Origin: Roseiarcus sp963794655
GTDB lineage: Bacteria > Pseudomonadota > Alphaproteobacteria > Rhizobiales > Beijerinckiaceae
Assembly (NCBI GenBank): GCA_963794655.1
Contig: CAWCEV010000006.1
Span: forward strand, 62,001 to 126,000
Direction of reading: 5' to 3'
DNA length: 64,000 bases
In this document: positions 44,782 through 53,054 of the stretch, piece after piece
Position numbering within the stretch: the first letter of the stretch is position 1
Layout: the number at the start of each line of letters is the position of its first letter
Notes under the pieces: model-generated
Seen by the model: only the letters and a program-made list of their open reading frames with translations
What the model was told of the DNA's origin: nothing
Database searches by the model: none
Position numbers and translations under genes: made by a program

Positions 44782-44810
44782 TTGCGATTATCAGAAGGCC
44801 GTGCTATGGT
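44782..44810 (+). promoter_or_regulatory. Orphan promoter in the lacI/coxL-like intergenic region
   Basis: TTGCGA (44782-44787), exactly 17 bases, TATGGT (44805-44810). It points toward the repeat array at 44923-45027 and antisense to the CoxL-like 3' end. The interval 44698-45027 contains no convincing plus-strand gene; a short frame at 44814-44882 ends MVDRKELS. The transcript may be a small RNA. Confidence 0.35.
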
Positions 44811-44922
44811 GACCGCTCGTCGGAGGAGGCGACGCGCTCGGCCCGGGCCTATGGTGGATCGAAAGGAGTTGAGTTAGCTTAACCAGTTGATAAACTTAGT
44901 CTTTCTCCTGGCTAACCGATTC

Positions 44923-45027
44923 GGTTTTCCTTCCATTAGGCCTCGGTTTTCCTTCCGCCGGTCCTTTGATTTTCCTTCCGGCGGCTTTGCTTTCCTTCCA
45001 GCCGACTTTGCTTTCCTTCCGCCGCTC
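44923..45027 (-). repeat. Array of five ~21-bp tandem repeats, 3' of the CoxL-like gene
   Basis: Five imperfect units share TTTCCTTCC on the plus strand; the CCTTCC cores start at 44929, 44951, 44974, 44994 and 45015 (steps 22, 23, 20, 21). In gene-sense direction the unit reads GGAAGGAAAGCAAAGCCGCC. The array starts right after the stop codon of the CoxL-like gene. GTTGATAAA (44886-44894), the complement of TTTATCAAC, follows it. Confidence 0.75.
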
Positions 45028-47337
45028 TTAGGGCGCAGCGCGCGCTCGTTTGATCGCGCTGTGGACTGCGAACGGGGTCGCCGGCATGTCGATGCCCTCG
45101 ACGCGATAGGCCCGCCACAAGGCGTCTCCGATCGCGTTCATCACCGCAGGCGTCGACCCGATCGACCCGGCTTCGCCCGCGCCCTTGAGGCCCATCGGGT
45201 TGGTGACCGAGGGGACGTTGCGGGTCTCGAAGTCGAACGAGGGCAGATTGTCGGCGCGTGGGAGGGAGTAGTCCATGAGGCTCGCGGTCAATAACTGGCC
45301 GTGGCCGTCGAACGTCGCTCGCTCCATCAGCGCCTGACCCGCGCCTTGCGCAATCCCGCCGTGGACCTGCCCGGCCAGCAGAAGTGGGTTCAGCGTGAAG
45401 CCGAAGTCGTCGACGACGCTGTACTGGACGATCGCCGTCTCGCCGGTCTCGGGATCGATTTCGACCTCGCAGGCGTGCGTCCCGTTCGGGTAGGTCGCGT
45501 TTGGCGGGGTGAACGCCTCGGTCGCCGTCAGCTTGATCTCTTCCGCGGTGCGAAGGGCCGCGATTTCGGGATAGGTGATCATGCGATCGGTTCCGGCGAT
45601 CCGGACCGCGCCGTCGGCGATCTCAAGGTCCGCGACCGCCGCCTCAAGCTTGTCGGCTGCCAGTTCCTTGAGCATCCCGACCAGCGTCTGCGAAGCGCGG
45701 GTGACCATGACCGCGCCGACCGGGATCGAGCGCGACCCGCCCGTGCCGGCGCCGGTTGCGACCCGATCCGTGTCGCCCTGGACCACTTTGACCCGCTCGA
45801 GCGGCACGTCGAAATATTGCGAGACGACCTGGGCATAGGCGGTCTCGTGCCCCTGCCCGTTCGACTGGGTGCCGATCAGCACGGTGAAATCGCCGTTCTT
45901 CTCCAGGGTCACCGAGCCCTGCTCGGGATCGTCCCAGGCGGTGCACTCGATATAGCTCGACATGCCGAAGCCGCGAACCTTGCCGTGGGCGCGCGATTGC
46001 TCCTCCCGTCGCGCGAAACCGGCGCGATCCGCCTTCTTGAGGCACGCGCGCATCGCGCCTTCGAATTCGCCGACGTCATAGTCGCGGTCGGTAAGGGTGT
46101 GAAAGGGCATCTGCGCGGGCTTGATGAAGTTGCGCGCGCGCAGCTCCTCCGGTGCGACGCCGAGTTCACGCGCGCAGGCGTCGACCAGCCGCTCGAGCAG
46201 ATAGGCCGCTTCCGGCCGTCCCGCGCCGCGATAGGCGTCGACCGGAACGGTATGGGTGTAAACGCCCCGAACGCGCGCATAGAGCTCGCCGATGTCGTAG
46301 GGCCCCGTCGCCATCGTCGCTCCGAGCCAGGGGATATAAGGCCCGAACAGCGAGGGATAGGCGCCGAGATTGCCCAGGATGTCGAGGCGGAGCGCGAGAA
46401 ACCGGCCCTCGGAATCCAGCGCCATTTCGGCGATGGTCACATTGTCGCGACCTTGCGCGTCGCCGATGAAATGCTCGTTGCGATCCGCCATCCAGCCCAC
46501 TGAGCGCCCGAGCCGCTTCGCCGCGTCCAAGACCAGCGGATATTCGCGATAGACCATCTGCTTGGTGCCGAAGCCGCCGCCCACGTCCTGCGTGACCACG
46601 CGAAGTTCGGAGGGCGGAATCTTCAGGATGCTCTCGGCGATCACTTTTTGCTGGAGGTGAACCCCCTGGCTGCCGATGTTAAGCGTCAACCGGCCCGAGG
46701 CCGCGTCGAATTCGCCGACCGCCGAGCGCGGTTCCATGAAATTCGCAACCACCCGGGGATTGACGATCTTCATCCGGACCTTATGCGCCGCCCGCGCGAA
46801 TGCGGCGTCGGCCTTCTTCTTGTCGCCAATGGCGTTGTCGTAGGCGACGTTGCCGGGCGCCGCTGCGTAGACGAGCGCCGCTCCCGGCCGGACAGCCTCC
46901 TCCATATCGACCGCTGCGGGGAGCTCTTCCCACGCCACGCCGATCAATTCCACGGCGTCGCGTGCTTGCAAAGCGGTGTCCGCCACGGCCATGGCGATGA
47001 TGTCGCCGACATGATGGACCTCGTTCGCCGCCATGACCGGATAAGGCATGAGCGGCGTAGTCGACTTGTCCGCGTTGCCGACCGGGGCAAGACAGGGCAG
47101 CGGGCCGAGATGGGCGAAATCGCTGGCGACATAGACCGCCCGGACGCCCGGCGCCGCGCGCGCGGCTTCGACGTCCTCGATTTGGAATTTCGCGTGCCCA
47201 TGAGGACTGCGCAGGAAGACCGCCTTGAGCTCGGCGCCCTCGACGGCGTCCGAGGCGTAGCGACCCCGGCCACTGACCAGGCGAATATCCTCGACGCGCT
47301 TGACGCCCTGACCTACCCCGAACTTTACCGGTTTCAT
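45028..47337 (-). CDS. Molybdenum hydroxylase large subunit, form II CoxL-like (xanthine oxidase family)
   Basis: The ~769-residue protein has the two-domain xanthine-dehydrogenase/CO-dehydrogenase large-subunit layout, binding the molybdopterin cytosine dinucleotide. The active-site loop reads AYRGAGR (in VDAYRGAGRPEAAYLLE), the mark of form II CoxL-like enzymes rather than true CO dehydrogenase (AYXCSFR). IGTQSNGQGHETAYAQVVSQ and the C-terminal GLKGAGEAGSIGSTPAVMNAI are also family features. ATG 47337 follows GGAGACGGC. No medium (FAD) or small (2Fe-2S) subunit gene adjoins it. A repeat array begins right after its stop. Confidence 0.9.
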   Translation of the reverse strand: MKPVKFGVGQGVKRVEDIRLVSGRGRYASDAVEGAELKAVFLRSPHGHAKFQIEDVEAARAAPGVRAVYVASDFAHLGPLPCLAPVGNADKSTTPLMPYPVMAANEVHHVGDIIAMAVADTALQARDAVELIGVAWEELPAAVDMEEAVRPGAALVYAAAPGNVAYDNAIGDKKKADAAFARAAHKVRMKIVNPRVVANFMEPRSAVGEFDAASGRLTLNIGSQGVHLQQKVIAESILKIPPSELRVVTQDVGGGFGTKQMVYREYPLVLDAAKRLGRSVGWMADRNEHFIGDAQGRDNVTIAEMALDSEGRFLALRLDILGNLGAYPSLFGPYIPWLGATMATGPYDIGELYARVRGVYTHTVPVDAYRGAGRPEAAYLLERLVDACARELGVAPEELRARNFIKPAQMPFHTLTDRDYDVGEFEGAMRACLKKADRAGFARREEQSRAHGKVRGFGMSSYIECTAWDDPEQGSVTLEKNGDFTVLIGTQSNGQGHETAYAQVVSQYFDVPLERVKVVQGDTDRVATGAGTGGSRSIPVGAVMVTRASQTLVGMLKELAADKLEAAVADLEIADGAVRIAGTDRMITYPEIAALRTAEEIKLTATEAFTPPNATYPNGTHACEVEIDPETGETAIVQYSVVDDFGFTLNPLLLAGQVHGGIAQGAGQALMERATFDGHGQLLTASLMDYSLPRADNLPSFDFETRNVPSVTNPMGLKGAGEAGSIGSTPAVMNAIGDALWRAYRVEGIDMPATPFAVHSAIKRARAAP

Positions 47338-47478
47338 GCCGTCTCCATTCTTCGCGCCAGCCCGGCGGCTCGTGCCCGGCTCGCGCGACATCAGCCCCTA
47401 CTAGTCGATTTTGGCCTCGCGGCGAAGCCCGTTGTTGAACCAGAGGCAGTCTCCGGCGATTGCGCAGGGGCGCCGTTC

Positions 47479-47507
47479 TTGTGGCCAAGCGCCGCTGGGC
47501 TTGCTAT
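47479..47507 (+). promoter_or_regulatory. Candidate promoter of the hisBHAF cluster
   Basis: TTGTGG (47479-47484), 17 bases, TGCTAT (47502-47507), about 40 bases before hisB. Confidence 0.4.
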
Positions 47508-47546
47508 CACCCGCGCGCAAAGCGACATCAAGGCCTCGGAATTCCC

Positions 47547-48134
47547 ATGCGCAAGGGCGCGATAACCCGCAAAACCAAAGAGACGAGCATCGAGGTCGGC
47601 CTCGATCTCGACGGGTCGGGCACGGCCGATGTCGCGACCGGCGTGGGTTTTTTCGATCATATGCTTGATCAGCTGGCGCGCCATTCCCTCATCGATCTCA
47701 CTATCCGGGCCGAGGGCGACCGTCACATCGATGATCATCACACGGTCGAGGACGTGGGGATCGCCGTCGGTCAGGCGCTGGCCAAGGCGCTCGGGGACAA
47801 ACGGGGCCTCATCCGCTACGCCGACTGCCTGCTGCCGATGGACGAGACCCTGACCCGGGTCGCGCTCGACGTATCGGGCCGGCCGTTCCTCGTCTTCCGG
47901 ACGGAGTTCCCGACCGAGCGGATCGGCGCCTTCGACACCGCGCTGGTGCGGGAGTTTTTCCAGGCCTTCGCGGGCAATGCCGGGCTGACGCTGCACATCG
48001 AGACGCTCTATGGCGTCAACAGCCACCATATCGCCGAGTCCTGCTTCAAGGGCGTCGCCCGGGCGCTTCGCGGCGCGGTCGCGATCGATCCGCGCGAGGG
48101 CGGCAGGACGCCGTCGACCAAGGGCGCGCTTTAG
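47547..48134 (+). CDS. hisB: Imidazoleglycerol-phosphate dehydratase
   Basis: The 195-residue monofunctional dehydratase converts imidazole-glycerol-phosphate to imidazole-acetol-phosphate, the sixth enzymatic step of histidine synthesis in the usual pathway numbering. The metal-binding histidine clusters are visible (DRHIDDHHTVEDVGI and NSHHIAESCFK). The E. coli fusion with a phosphatase is absent, as usual in this group. ATG 47547 (MRKGAITRKTKET) matches the family; the open frame upstream is not coding. It is the first gene of hisB-hisH-hisA-hisF. Confidence 0.97.
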   Translation: MRKGAITRKTKETSIEVGLDLDGSGTADVATGVGFFDHMLDQLARHSLIDLTIRAEGDRHIDDHHTVEDVGIAVGQALAKALGDKRGLIRYADCLLPMDETLTRVALDVSGRPFLVFRTEFPTERIGAFDTALVREFFQAFAGNAGLTLHIETLYGVNSHHIAESCFKGVARALRGAVAIDPREGGRTPSTKGAL

Positions 48135-48145
48135 CGCTGCATGCG

Positions 48146-48796
48146 ATGAGCGTTGCAATTATCGACTACGGCTCGGGCAACCTGCACTCGGCCCGGAAGG
48201 CATTCGAACGCGCCGCCCGCGAGGCCGGAGCGAGACAGGAGATCAAAGTTACTTCCAGGCCCGAGGACGTGCTCGCCGCCGACCATGTGGTGCTGCCCGG
48301 GGTCGGCGCTTTCGCCGACTGCCGCCGCGGGCTCGACCGCGTCGCCGGCATGGTCGAGGCGATGGAAGAGGCGGCGCGCAAGCGGGGGCGTCCGTTTCTC
48401 GGCATTTGTGTCGGCGCGCAACTGCTTGCGACGCGCGGCCTCGAACACGAGATCGTGGCCGGCTTGAACTGGATTGCCGGCGATGTTGCCGCGATCAAAC
48501 CGAGCGATCCGGGCCTGAAGATTCCGCACATGGGGTGGAACACCCTCGATGTTCAGCGCAGCCATCCGCTGCTGGACAGGATCCAGACCGGGCCGAGTGG
48601 ATTGCACGCCTATTTCGTCCATTCCTACCAGCTCTATCCGGACGACGCCGACGATATCGTCGCGACCGCGGACTACGGCGGCCAGGTGACCGCGATCGTC
48701 GCCCGCGACAACATTGCCGGCACGCAGTTTCATCCGGAGAAGAGCCAGACGCTCGGCCTCACGCTGATCGCGAATTTCCTCAGGTGGCGCCCGTGA
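48146..48796 (+). CDS. hisH: Imidazole glycerol phosphate synthase, glutaminase subunit HisH
   Basis: The 216-residue class I amidotransferase supplies ammonia to HisF. The nucleophile cysteine lies in FLGICVGAQLL and the catalytic His/Glu in TQFHPEKSQ. The oxyanion strand PGVGAFADC is also present. The V-for-L change in GICVG, where many members read GICLG, is a mild departure. It starts 11 bases after hisB and its stop overlaps the hisA start (GTGA). Confidence 0.97.
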   Translation: MSVAIIDYGSGNLHSARKAFERAAREAGARQEIKVTSRPEDVLAADHVVLPGVGAFADCRRGLDRVAGMVEAMEEAARKRGRPFLGICVGAQLLATRGLEHEIVAGLNWIAGDVAAIKPSDPGLKIPHMGWNTLDVQRSHPLLDRIQTGPSGLHAYFVHSYQLYPDDADDIVATADYGGQVTAIVARDNIAGTQFHPEKSQTLGLTLIANFLRWRP

Positions 48797-49560
48797 TCCT
48801 GTTTCCCGCCATTGATCTCAAGAACGGCGAGTGCGTGCGCCTCGTCCAGGGCGACATGGCGCGCGCGACCGTGTTCAACGCCGACCCCGTGGCCCAGGCG
48901 CAGGCGTTTGCGGCGCAGGGGTTCGACTATCTCCACGTCGTCGACCTCGACGGGGCCTTTGCAGGCCGCCCGATCAACGCCGATGCAGTCCGGGACGTTC
49001 TGGCGCGGCTCACGATTAAGCTCCAGCTAGGCGGCGGGATTCGCGACCTCAAGACTGTTCGCGGCTGGCTCGAAAGCGGGGTGACGCGGGTGATCATCGG
49101 CACTGCCGCGGTCCGCGATCCCGACTTCGTGCGCGAAGCGGCGCGGCTCTATCCAGGCCGGATCGCCGTCGGCGTCGACGCGCGCGAGGGCATAGTGGCG
49201 ATCGAGGGTTGGGCGAAGACCTCGGATATTTCGGCCCTCGACCTTGCGCGCCGGTTTCAGGACGCGGGCGTCGCGGCGATCATCTATACCGATATCGCCC
49301 GTGATGGCGCGCTTGCCGGCATCAACGTCGAAAGCACGGTCGCGCTCGCCGACGCGCTCGACATTCCGGTCGTTGCGTCGGGCGGTCTCGCCTCGATCGA
49401 GGATGTTCGACGGCTGATGGAGCCTGATTGCGCCCGTCTGGCCGGCGCGATCGTCGGCCGGGCCCTTTATGACGGCCGGCTCGATCCGCGCGCGGCTCTG
49501 GCGCTGCTGCGGTCGAGGGGCGACGGGGACGGGCCGAAAATTGTGGGTTTGGCGCAGTGA
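48793..49560 (+). CDS. hisA: Phosphoribosylformimino-5-aminoimidazole carboxamide ribotide isomerase HisA
   Basis: The 255-residue TIM-barrel enzyme catalyses the Amadori rearrangement before the HisH/HisF step. Catalytic aspartates are visible in FPAIDLKNGECVRL and IIYTDIARDGAL. The phosphate sites QLGGGIRD and VASGGLAS are also present. Start is GTG 48793, overlapping the hisH stop. The large open frame beginning at 48010 is read-through in another frame over hisB and hisH. Translation is coupled to hisF by a GTGA overlap. Confidence 0.97.
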   Translation: MILFPAIDLKNGECVRLVQGDMARATVFNADPVAQAQAFAAQGFDYLHVVDLDGAFAGRPINADAVRDVLARLTIKLQLGGGIRDLKTVRGWLESGVTRVIIGTAAVRDPDFVREAARLYPGRIAVGVDAREGIVAIEGWAKTSDISALDLARRFQDAGVAAIIYTDIARDGALAGINVESTVALADALDIPVVASGGLASIEDVRRLMEPDCARLAGAIVGRALYDGRLDPRAALALLRSRGDGDGPKIVGLAQ

Positions 49561-50333
49561 CTCTCAAAGCCCGCGTCATACCCTGTCTAGACGTCAAGGA
49601 CGGCCGCGTTGTTAAGGGCGTCAATTTCGTTAATTTGCGCGACGCCGGCGACCCCGTCGAGAGCGCGATCGCCTATGACAAGGCCGGCGCGGATGAACTG
49701 TGCTTCCTCGACATCACGGCGAGCCACGAGGATCGCGGGATCCTCCTGGATGTGGTCCGGCGCACGGCCGAGGTGTGCTTCATGCCGCTAACGGTTGGCG
49801 GCGGAGTCCGCACGACCGACGATATCCGCAATCTCCTGCTGGCCGGCGCCGACAAGGCCTCGATCAATTCGGCTGCCGTCGCAGATCGTGAGATCGTGCG
49901 CCAGGCCTCGGAGAAGTTCGGCGCCCAGTGCGTCGTCGTCGCCATCGACGCGAAGCGCGTCTCCGCCCCGGGGGCGCCGCCGAGGTGGGAGATTTTCACC
50001 CACGGGGGGAGGCGTCCGACCGGAATCGAGGCGATCGGCTATGCGCGCGAAGTCGCCGCTCTCGGAGCGGGCGAGATTCTCTTGACCTCGATGGATCGCG
50101 ACGGGTCGAAGCAGGGCTTCGACCTCGAGCTCACCCGCGCGGTCGCTGATGCGGTCGCCATTCCGGTTATCGCTTCGGGCGGGGTCGGCAATCTCGACCA
50201 TCTCGTCGCGGGCGTAAAAGAGGGCCGCGCGAGCGCCGTGCTGGCGGCGTCGATATTCCATTTCGGCGAGTTCACGATTCGGCAGGCGAAAGCCCGAATG
50301 GCGGAAGCTTGCGTCCCCGTACGCATGGACTGA
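49557..50333 (+). CDS. hisF: Imidazole glycerol phosphate synthase, cyclase subunit HisF
   Basis: The 258-residue TIM barrel forms imidazole-glycerol-phosphate and AICAR with HisH. The catalytic aspartates lie in IPCLDVKDGRVVKG and LTSMDRDGSKQGFD. Further phosphate-binding loops are TVGGGVRT and VIASGGVGNLDHLV. It starts at GTG 49557, overlapping the hisA stop. hisE, often the next gene in Rhizobiales, is not present: ubiE follows after 65 bases, so the his operon probably ends here. Confidence 0.97.
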   Translation: MTLKARVIPCLDVKDGRVVKGVNFVNLRDAGDPVESAIAYDKAGADELCFLDITASHEDRGILLDVVRRTAEVCFMPLTVGGGVRTTDDIRNLLLAGADKASINSAAVADREIVRQASEKFGAQCVVVAIDAKRVSAPGAPPRWEIFTHGGRRPTGIEAIGYAREVAALGAGEILLTSMDRDGSKQGFDLELTRAVADAVAIPVIASGGVGNLDHLVAGVKEGRASAVLAASIFHFGEFTIRQAKARMAEACVPVRMD

Positions 50334-50398
50334 CGGGCCTCGGTGTACGCTGGGCGTTCGGCGCGCTAAGGTTCGAGCCGCCTCAAGGAGAGCTCCGC

Positions 50399-51157
50399 AT
50401 GCCAGCCGCGCGCGATGACACGCACTTCGGCCGCCGCACCGTTCCGCTGGAAGAGAAACAGGGCCTCGTGGACGGCGTCTTCCATAAGGTCGCGAGTCGC
50501 TACGATCTGATGAATGATCTGATGTCGCTTGGGTTGCACCGGGCATGGAAGGACGTCCTCGTCGCCAAGGTCCATCCCTCGCTGAGGCGGCCGTTTGCGC
50601 ATATTGATGTCGCAGGCGGCACTGGCGACATTGCAATTCGGGTGGCTCGGGCGGGTGGCCCGCTGACGACTGTGACCCTCGTTGATGTCAACGCCGATAT
50701 GTTGCGGGTCGCCGAAGAGCGCGCGGCCACCTTGTCATTTTCGAATCGGCTGACGTTCGTCGAAGCCAACGCCGAGGCGCTGCCTCTGGCTGACTCCCGT
50801 TTCGACGCCTACACGATAGCATTCGGCATCCGCAACGTGCCGCGGATCGACGACGCCCTCAGCGAAGCTTATCGAGTGCTCAGGCGCGGCGGGCATTTCC
50901 TATGCCTCGAATTCTCGCATGTAGATTTGCCAGTGGTCGAGCGGATCTACGATGCCTATTCGTTCACCGCCATCCCGGCCTTGGGCAAGGTGGTGACCGG
51001 GGATGGCGCTCCTTATCGGTATCTCGTCGAATCCATTCGCAAGTTTCCGTCTCCCGATTTGTTTGCCGAGATGATCGGGGAGGCGGGCTTCGCTCGGGTC
51101 GAATTCACCCGCATGAGCGGGGGGATCGTCGCGGTCCACTCGGGCTGGAAGCTCTGA
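50399..51157 (+). CDS. ubiE: Ubiquinone/menaquinone C-methyltransferase UbiE
   Basis: The 252-residue SAM-dependent methyltransferase adds the C-methyl group in ubiquinone synthesis. Family motifs are FHKVASRYDLMNDLMSLGLHRAWKD, the SAM loop DVAGGTGDIA, and AFGIRNVPRIDDALSEAYRVLRRGG. ATG 50399 follows AAGGAG; the in-frame ATG at 50309 overlaps hisF and is unlikely. It is followed 3 bases later by ubiB, so both probably share one transcript. Confidence 0.97.
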   Translation: MPAARDDTHFGRRTVPLEEKQGLVDGVFHKVASRYDLMNDLMSLGLHRAWKDVLVAKVHPSLRRPFAHIDVAGGTGDIAIRVARAGGPLTTVTLVDVNADMLRVAEERAATLSFSNRLTFVEANAEALPLADSRFDAYTIAFGIRNVPRIDDALSEAYRVLRRGGHFLCLEFSHVDLPVVERIYDAYSFTAIPALGKVVTGDGAPYRYLVESIRKFPSPDLFAEMIGEAGFARVEFTRMSGGIVAVHSGWKL

Positions 51158-51160
51158 TTG

Positions 51161-52699
51161 ATGTCGATCCTGTCGTCGCTCGGCCACAGCCTGCGGCTGA
51201 CGCGCGCGGCTTATGTCTTCGCCCGCGAAGGGGCGTTTCTGGGAGTCGATCCGACACTCTTGCCGCCCGTGCTGAGGCTGCCGCTCGGATTCGCCAACCT
51301 AATTGCGAAACATGACGGCGACGGCTTGGCGGGCCTTTCGCGGGCGATCGATCGATTGGGCCCGTCCTACGTCAAACTGGGACAATTCCTCTCGACCCGC
51401 CCCGACATCGTCGGCGGCAAGGTCGCCATTGAACTCGAACGGCTTCAGGACCGGGTCGCGCCAATGAGCCGTGAAACCGCGGTTGCAATCATCGAGACGT
51501 CGTTCGGGACAAAGATCGACTTGCTGTTCAGCAGCTTCGGCGAGCCGGTCGCGGCGGCTTCGATTGCCCAAGTCCACCGTGCGGAGGTAACTACCGACCA
51601 AGGAATGCGGCCGGTTGCGGTGAAGGTGCTTCGCGCCGGTACTGAGCGGCGATTTGTCCGCGACCTCGCGGACATGTTCTTCGCCGCACGGATCGCCGAG
51701 AGCCTAACCCAAGAGTTTCGCCGACTACGGCTTGTCCAGGTTGTCGAGACGCTCGCCCGCTCGGTTCGGATGGAAATGGATTTCCGGCTCGAAGCGGCGG
51801 CGGCGTCGGAATTCGCCGAAAATTCCAGAATTGACGCCGACGTTCGTGCGCCGGCGGTCGACTGGAACCGCACCACGCGTGAGGTGATGACGATGGAATG
51901 GATCGATGGGGTCCCGTTGACTGATCCCCATCGTCTGACGGAACTCGGATTCGATCCGCGCGCGCTGGCGCGCAGCTTGATTCAGACCTTCCTGCGCACT
52001 GCGCTGCGCGACGGGTTTTTTCACGCCGACATGCATCAGGGGAATTTCTTCGTCGACAAAGAAGGCCGCATCGTTGCGGTCGACTTTGGCATCATGGGGC
52101 GCCTTGGCCGCAAGGAGCGCCGATTCCTGGCGGAAATCCTGTTCGGCTTCATCCGTCGGGACTACCTGCGGGTGGCCGAGGTCCATTTCGAGGCTGGATA
52201 CGTGCCTCACACCTATCGAGTCGAGGACTTTGCCCAGGCGCTGCGCGCCATCGGCGAACCGATTCACTCCCGCACCGCCGATCAGATTTCGATGGCCAAA
52301 CTCCTCACTCTTCTGTTTGAAATCACGGCGCTCTTCGAGATGACCACCCGGATCGAGCTAGTCATGCTGCAGAAGACGATGGTCGTGGTCGAAGGGGTGG
52401 CGCGAAAACTCGATCCTCAGCTCAACATGTGGTCGACGGCGGAGCCGGTCGTGGGCGCGTGGATTGCCGAAAACCTCGGCCCCATTGGCCGCATCGAAGA
52501 TGCGAGCCGCGGGCTTTCGTCACTTGCCGCCTTTCTCGCCAATGCTCCGCGCCACCTGGAGAGAATTGCCGCCCGGCTCGAAACGGATGCGACCGCGGCG
52601 GTCATTGAAGCGGAACATGATTTGTCCCGATCCATCATATACTTCCTGGGGTTTGCGACCTTCGTATCCGTCCTCGCTTTTCTTTGGTATCACTGGTGA
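51161..52699 (+). CDS. ubiB: Ubiquinone biosynthesis atypical kinase UbiB
   Basis: The 512-residue ABC1/UbiB protein is an atypical kinase/ATPase needed for ubiquinone synthesis. The KxGQ motif (YVKLGQFLSTRPD), the alanine-rich AAASIAQVHRA loop and the VAVKVLRAG lysine are present. The aspartates in HADMHQGNFF and VDFGIMG complete the site. A C-terminal hydrophobic segment ending FLWYHW anchors it in the membrane. ATG 51161 is preferred to the TTG at 51158. Confidence 0.96.
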   Translation: MSILSSLGHSLRLTRAAYVFAREGAFLGVDPTLLPPVLRLPLGFANLIAKHDGDGLAGLSRAIDRLGPSYVKLGQFLSTRPDIVGGKVAIELERLQDRVAPMSRETAVAIIETSFGTKIDLLFSSFGEPVAAASIAQVHRAEVTTDQGMRPVAVKVLRAGTERRFVRDLADMFFAARIAESLTQEFRRLRLVQVVETLARSVRMEMDFRLEAAAASEFAENSRIDADVRAPAVDWNRTTREVMTMEWIDGVPLTDPHRLTELGFDPRALARSLIQTFLRTALRDGFFHADMHQGNFFVDKEGRIVAVDFGIMGRLGRKERRFLAEILFGFIRRDYLRVAEVHFEAGYVPHTYRVEDFAQALRAIGEPIHSRTADQISMAKLLTLLFEITALFEMTTRIELVMLQKTMVVVEGVARKLDPQLNMWSTAEPVVGAWIAENLGPIGRIEDASRGLSSLAAFLANAPRHLERIAARLETDATAAVIEAEHDLSRSIIYFLGFATFVSVLAFLWYHW

Positions 52700-52720
52700 C
52701 CGTGGGGCGAGTACGCCCGC

Positions 52721-52915
52721 ATGGACCCCTGCCCGCTGGGTTTGCCAATCGCTCGGCGCCAGGTTCGAAGCGCCGCCGGCTCGGTTAAGGCCGCCCCGGA
52801 CAGCGCCCGGAAGCGTCTCCACAACCGCCGGCCGCAGTCGCGGATCGCCAACACCACAATTATGGTAATTGCGTTTTGGTCAACCGTCATGACAATCGTC
52901 TGGTATCGTTCGTAG
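52721..52915 (+). CDS. Possible small membrane protein, 64 aa
   Basis: The 64-residue frame has a basic N-terminal half and a hydrophobic C-terminal segment ending TIMVIAFWSTVMTIVWYRS. Third codon positions are GC-rich, but no clear ribosome-binding site precedes ATG 52721. The tail resembles the end of UbiB just upstream, which also finishes in a Trp-Tyr helix. It may be chance. The rest of the 355-base gap 52700-53054 shows no gene. Confidence 0.25.
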   Translation: MDPCPLGLPIARRQVRSAAGSVKAAPDSARKRLHNRRPQSRIANTTIMVIAFWSTVMTIVWYRS

Positions 52916-53054
52916 CACTAGAGGACAGCATCGCCGGCCGGGGGGCAAGCGGGGCCAAGGACAGATGGACGTTTCGCGCACTGTTGCATTGATTTCAGCC
53001 GCATCGCGGGCGCCGTCCCGCACTTGCGGACTGTACTAGCCAAAGGTCATCAGG

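Noticed and set aside
44887..45294. 135-aa plus-strand frame through the repeat array
   Set aside because: It is antisense to the CoxL-like gene and its N-terminus is just translated repeats.
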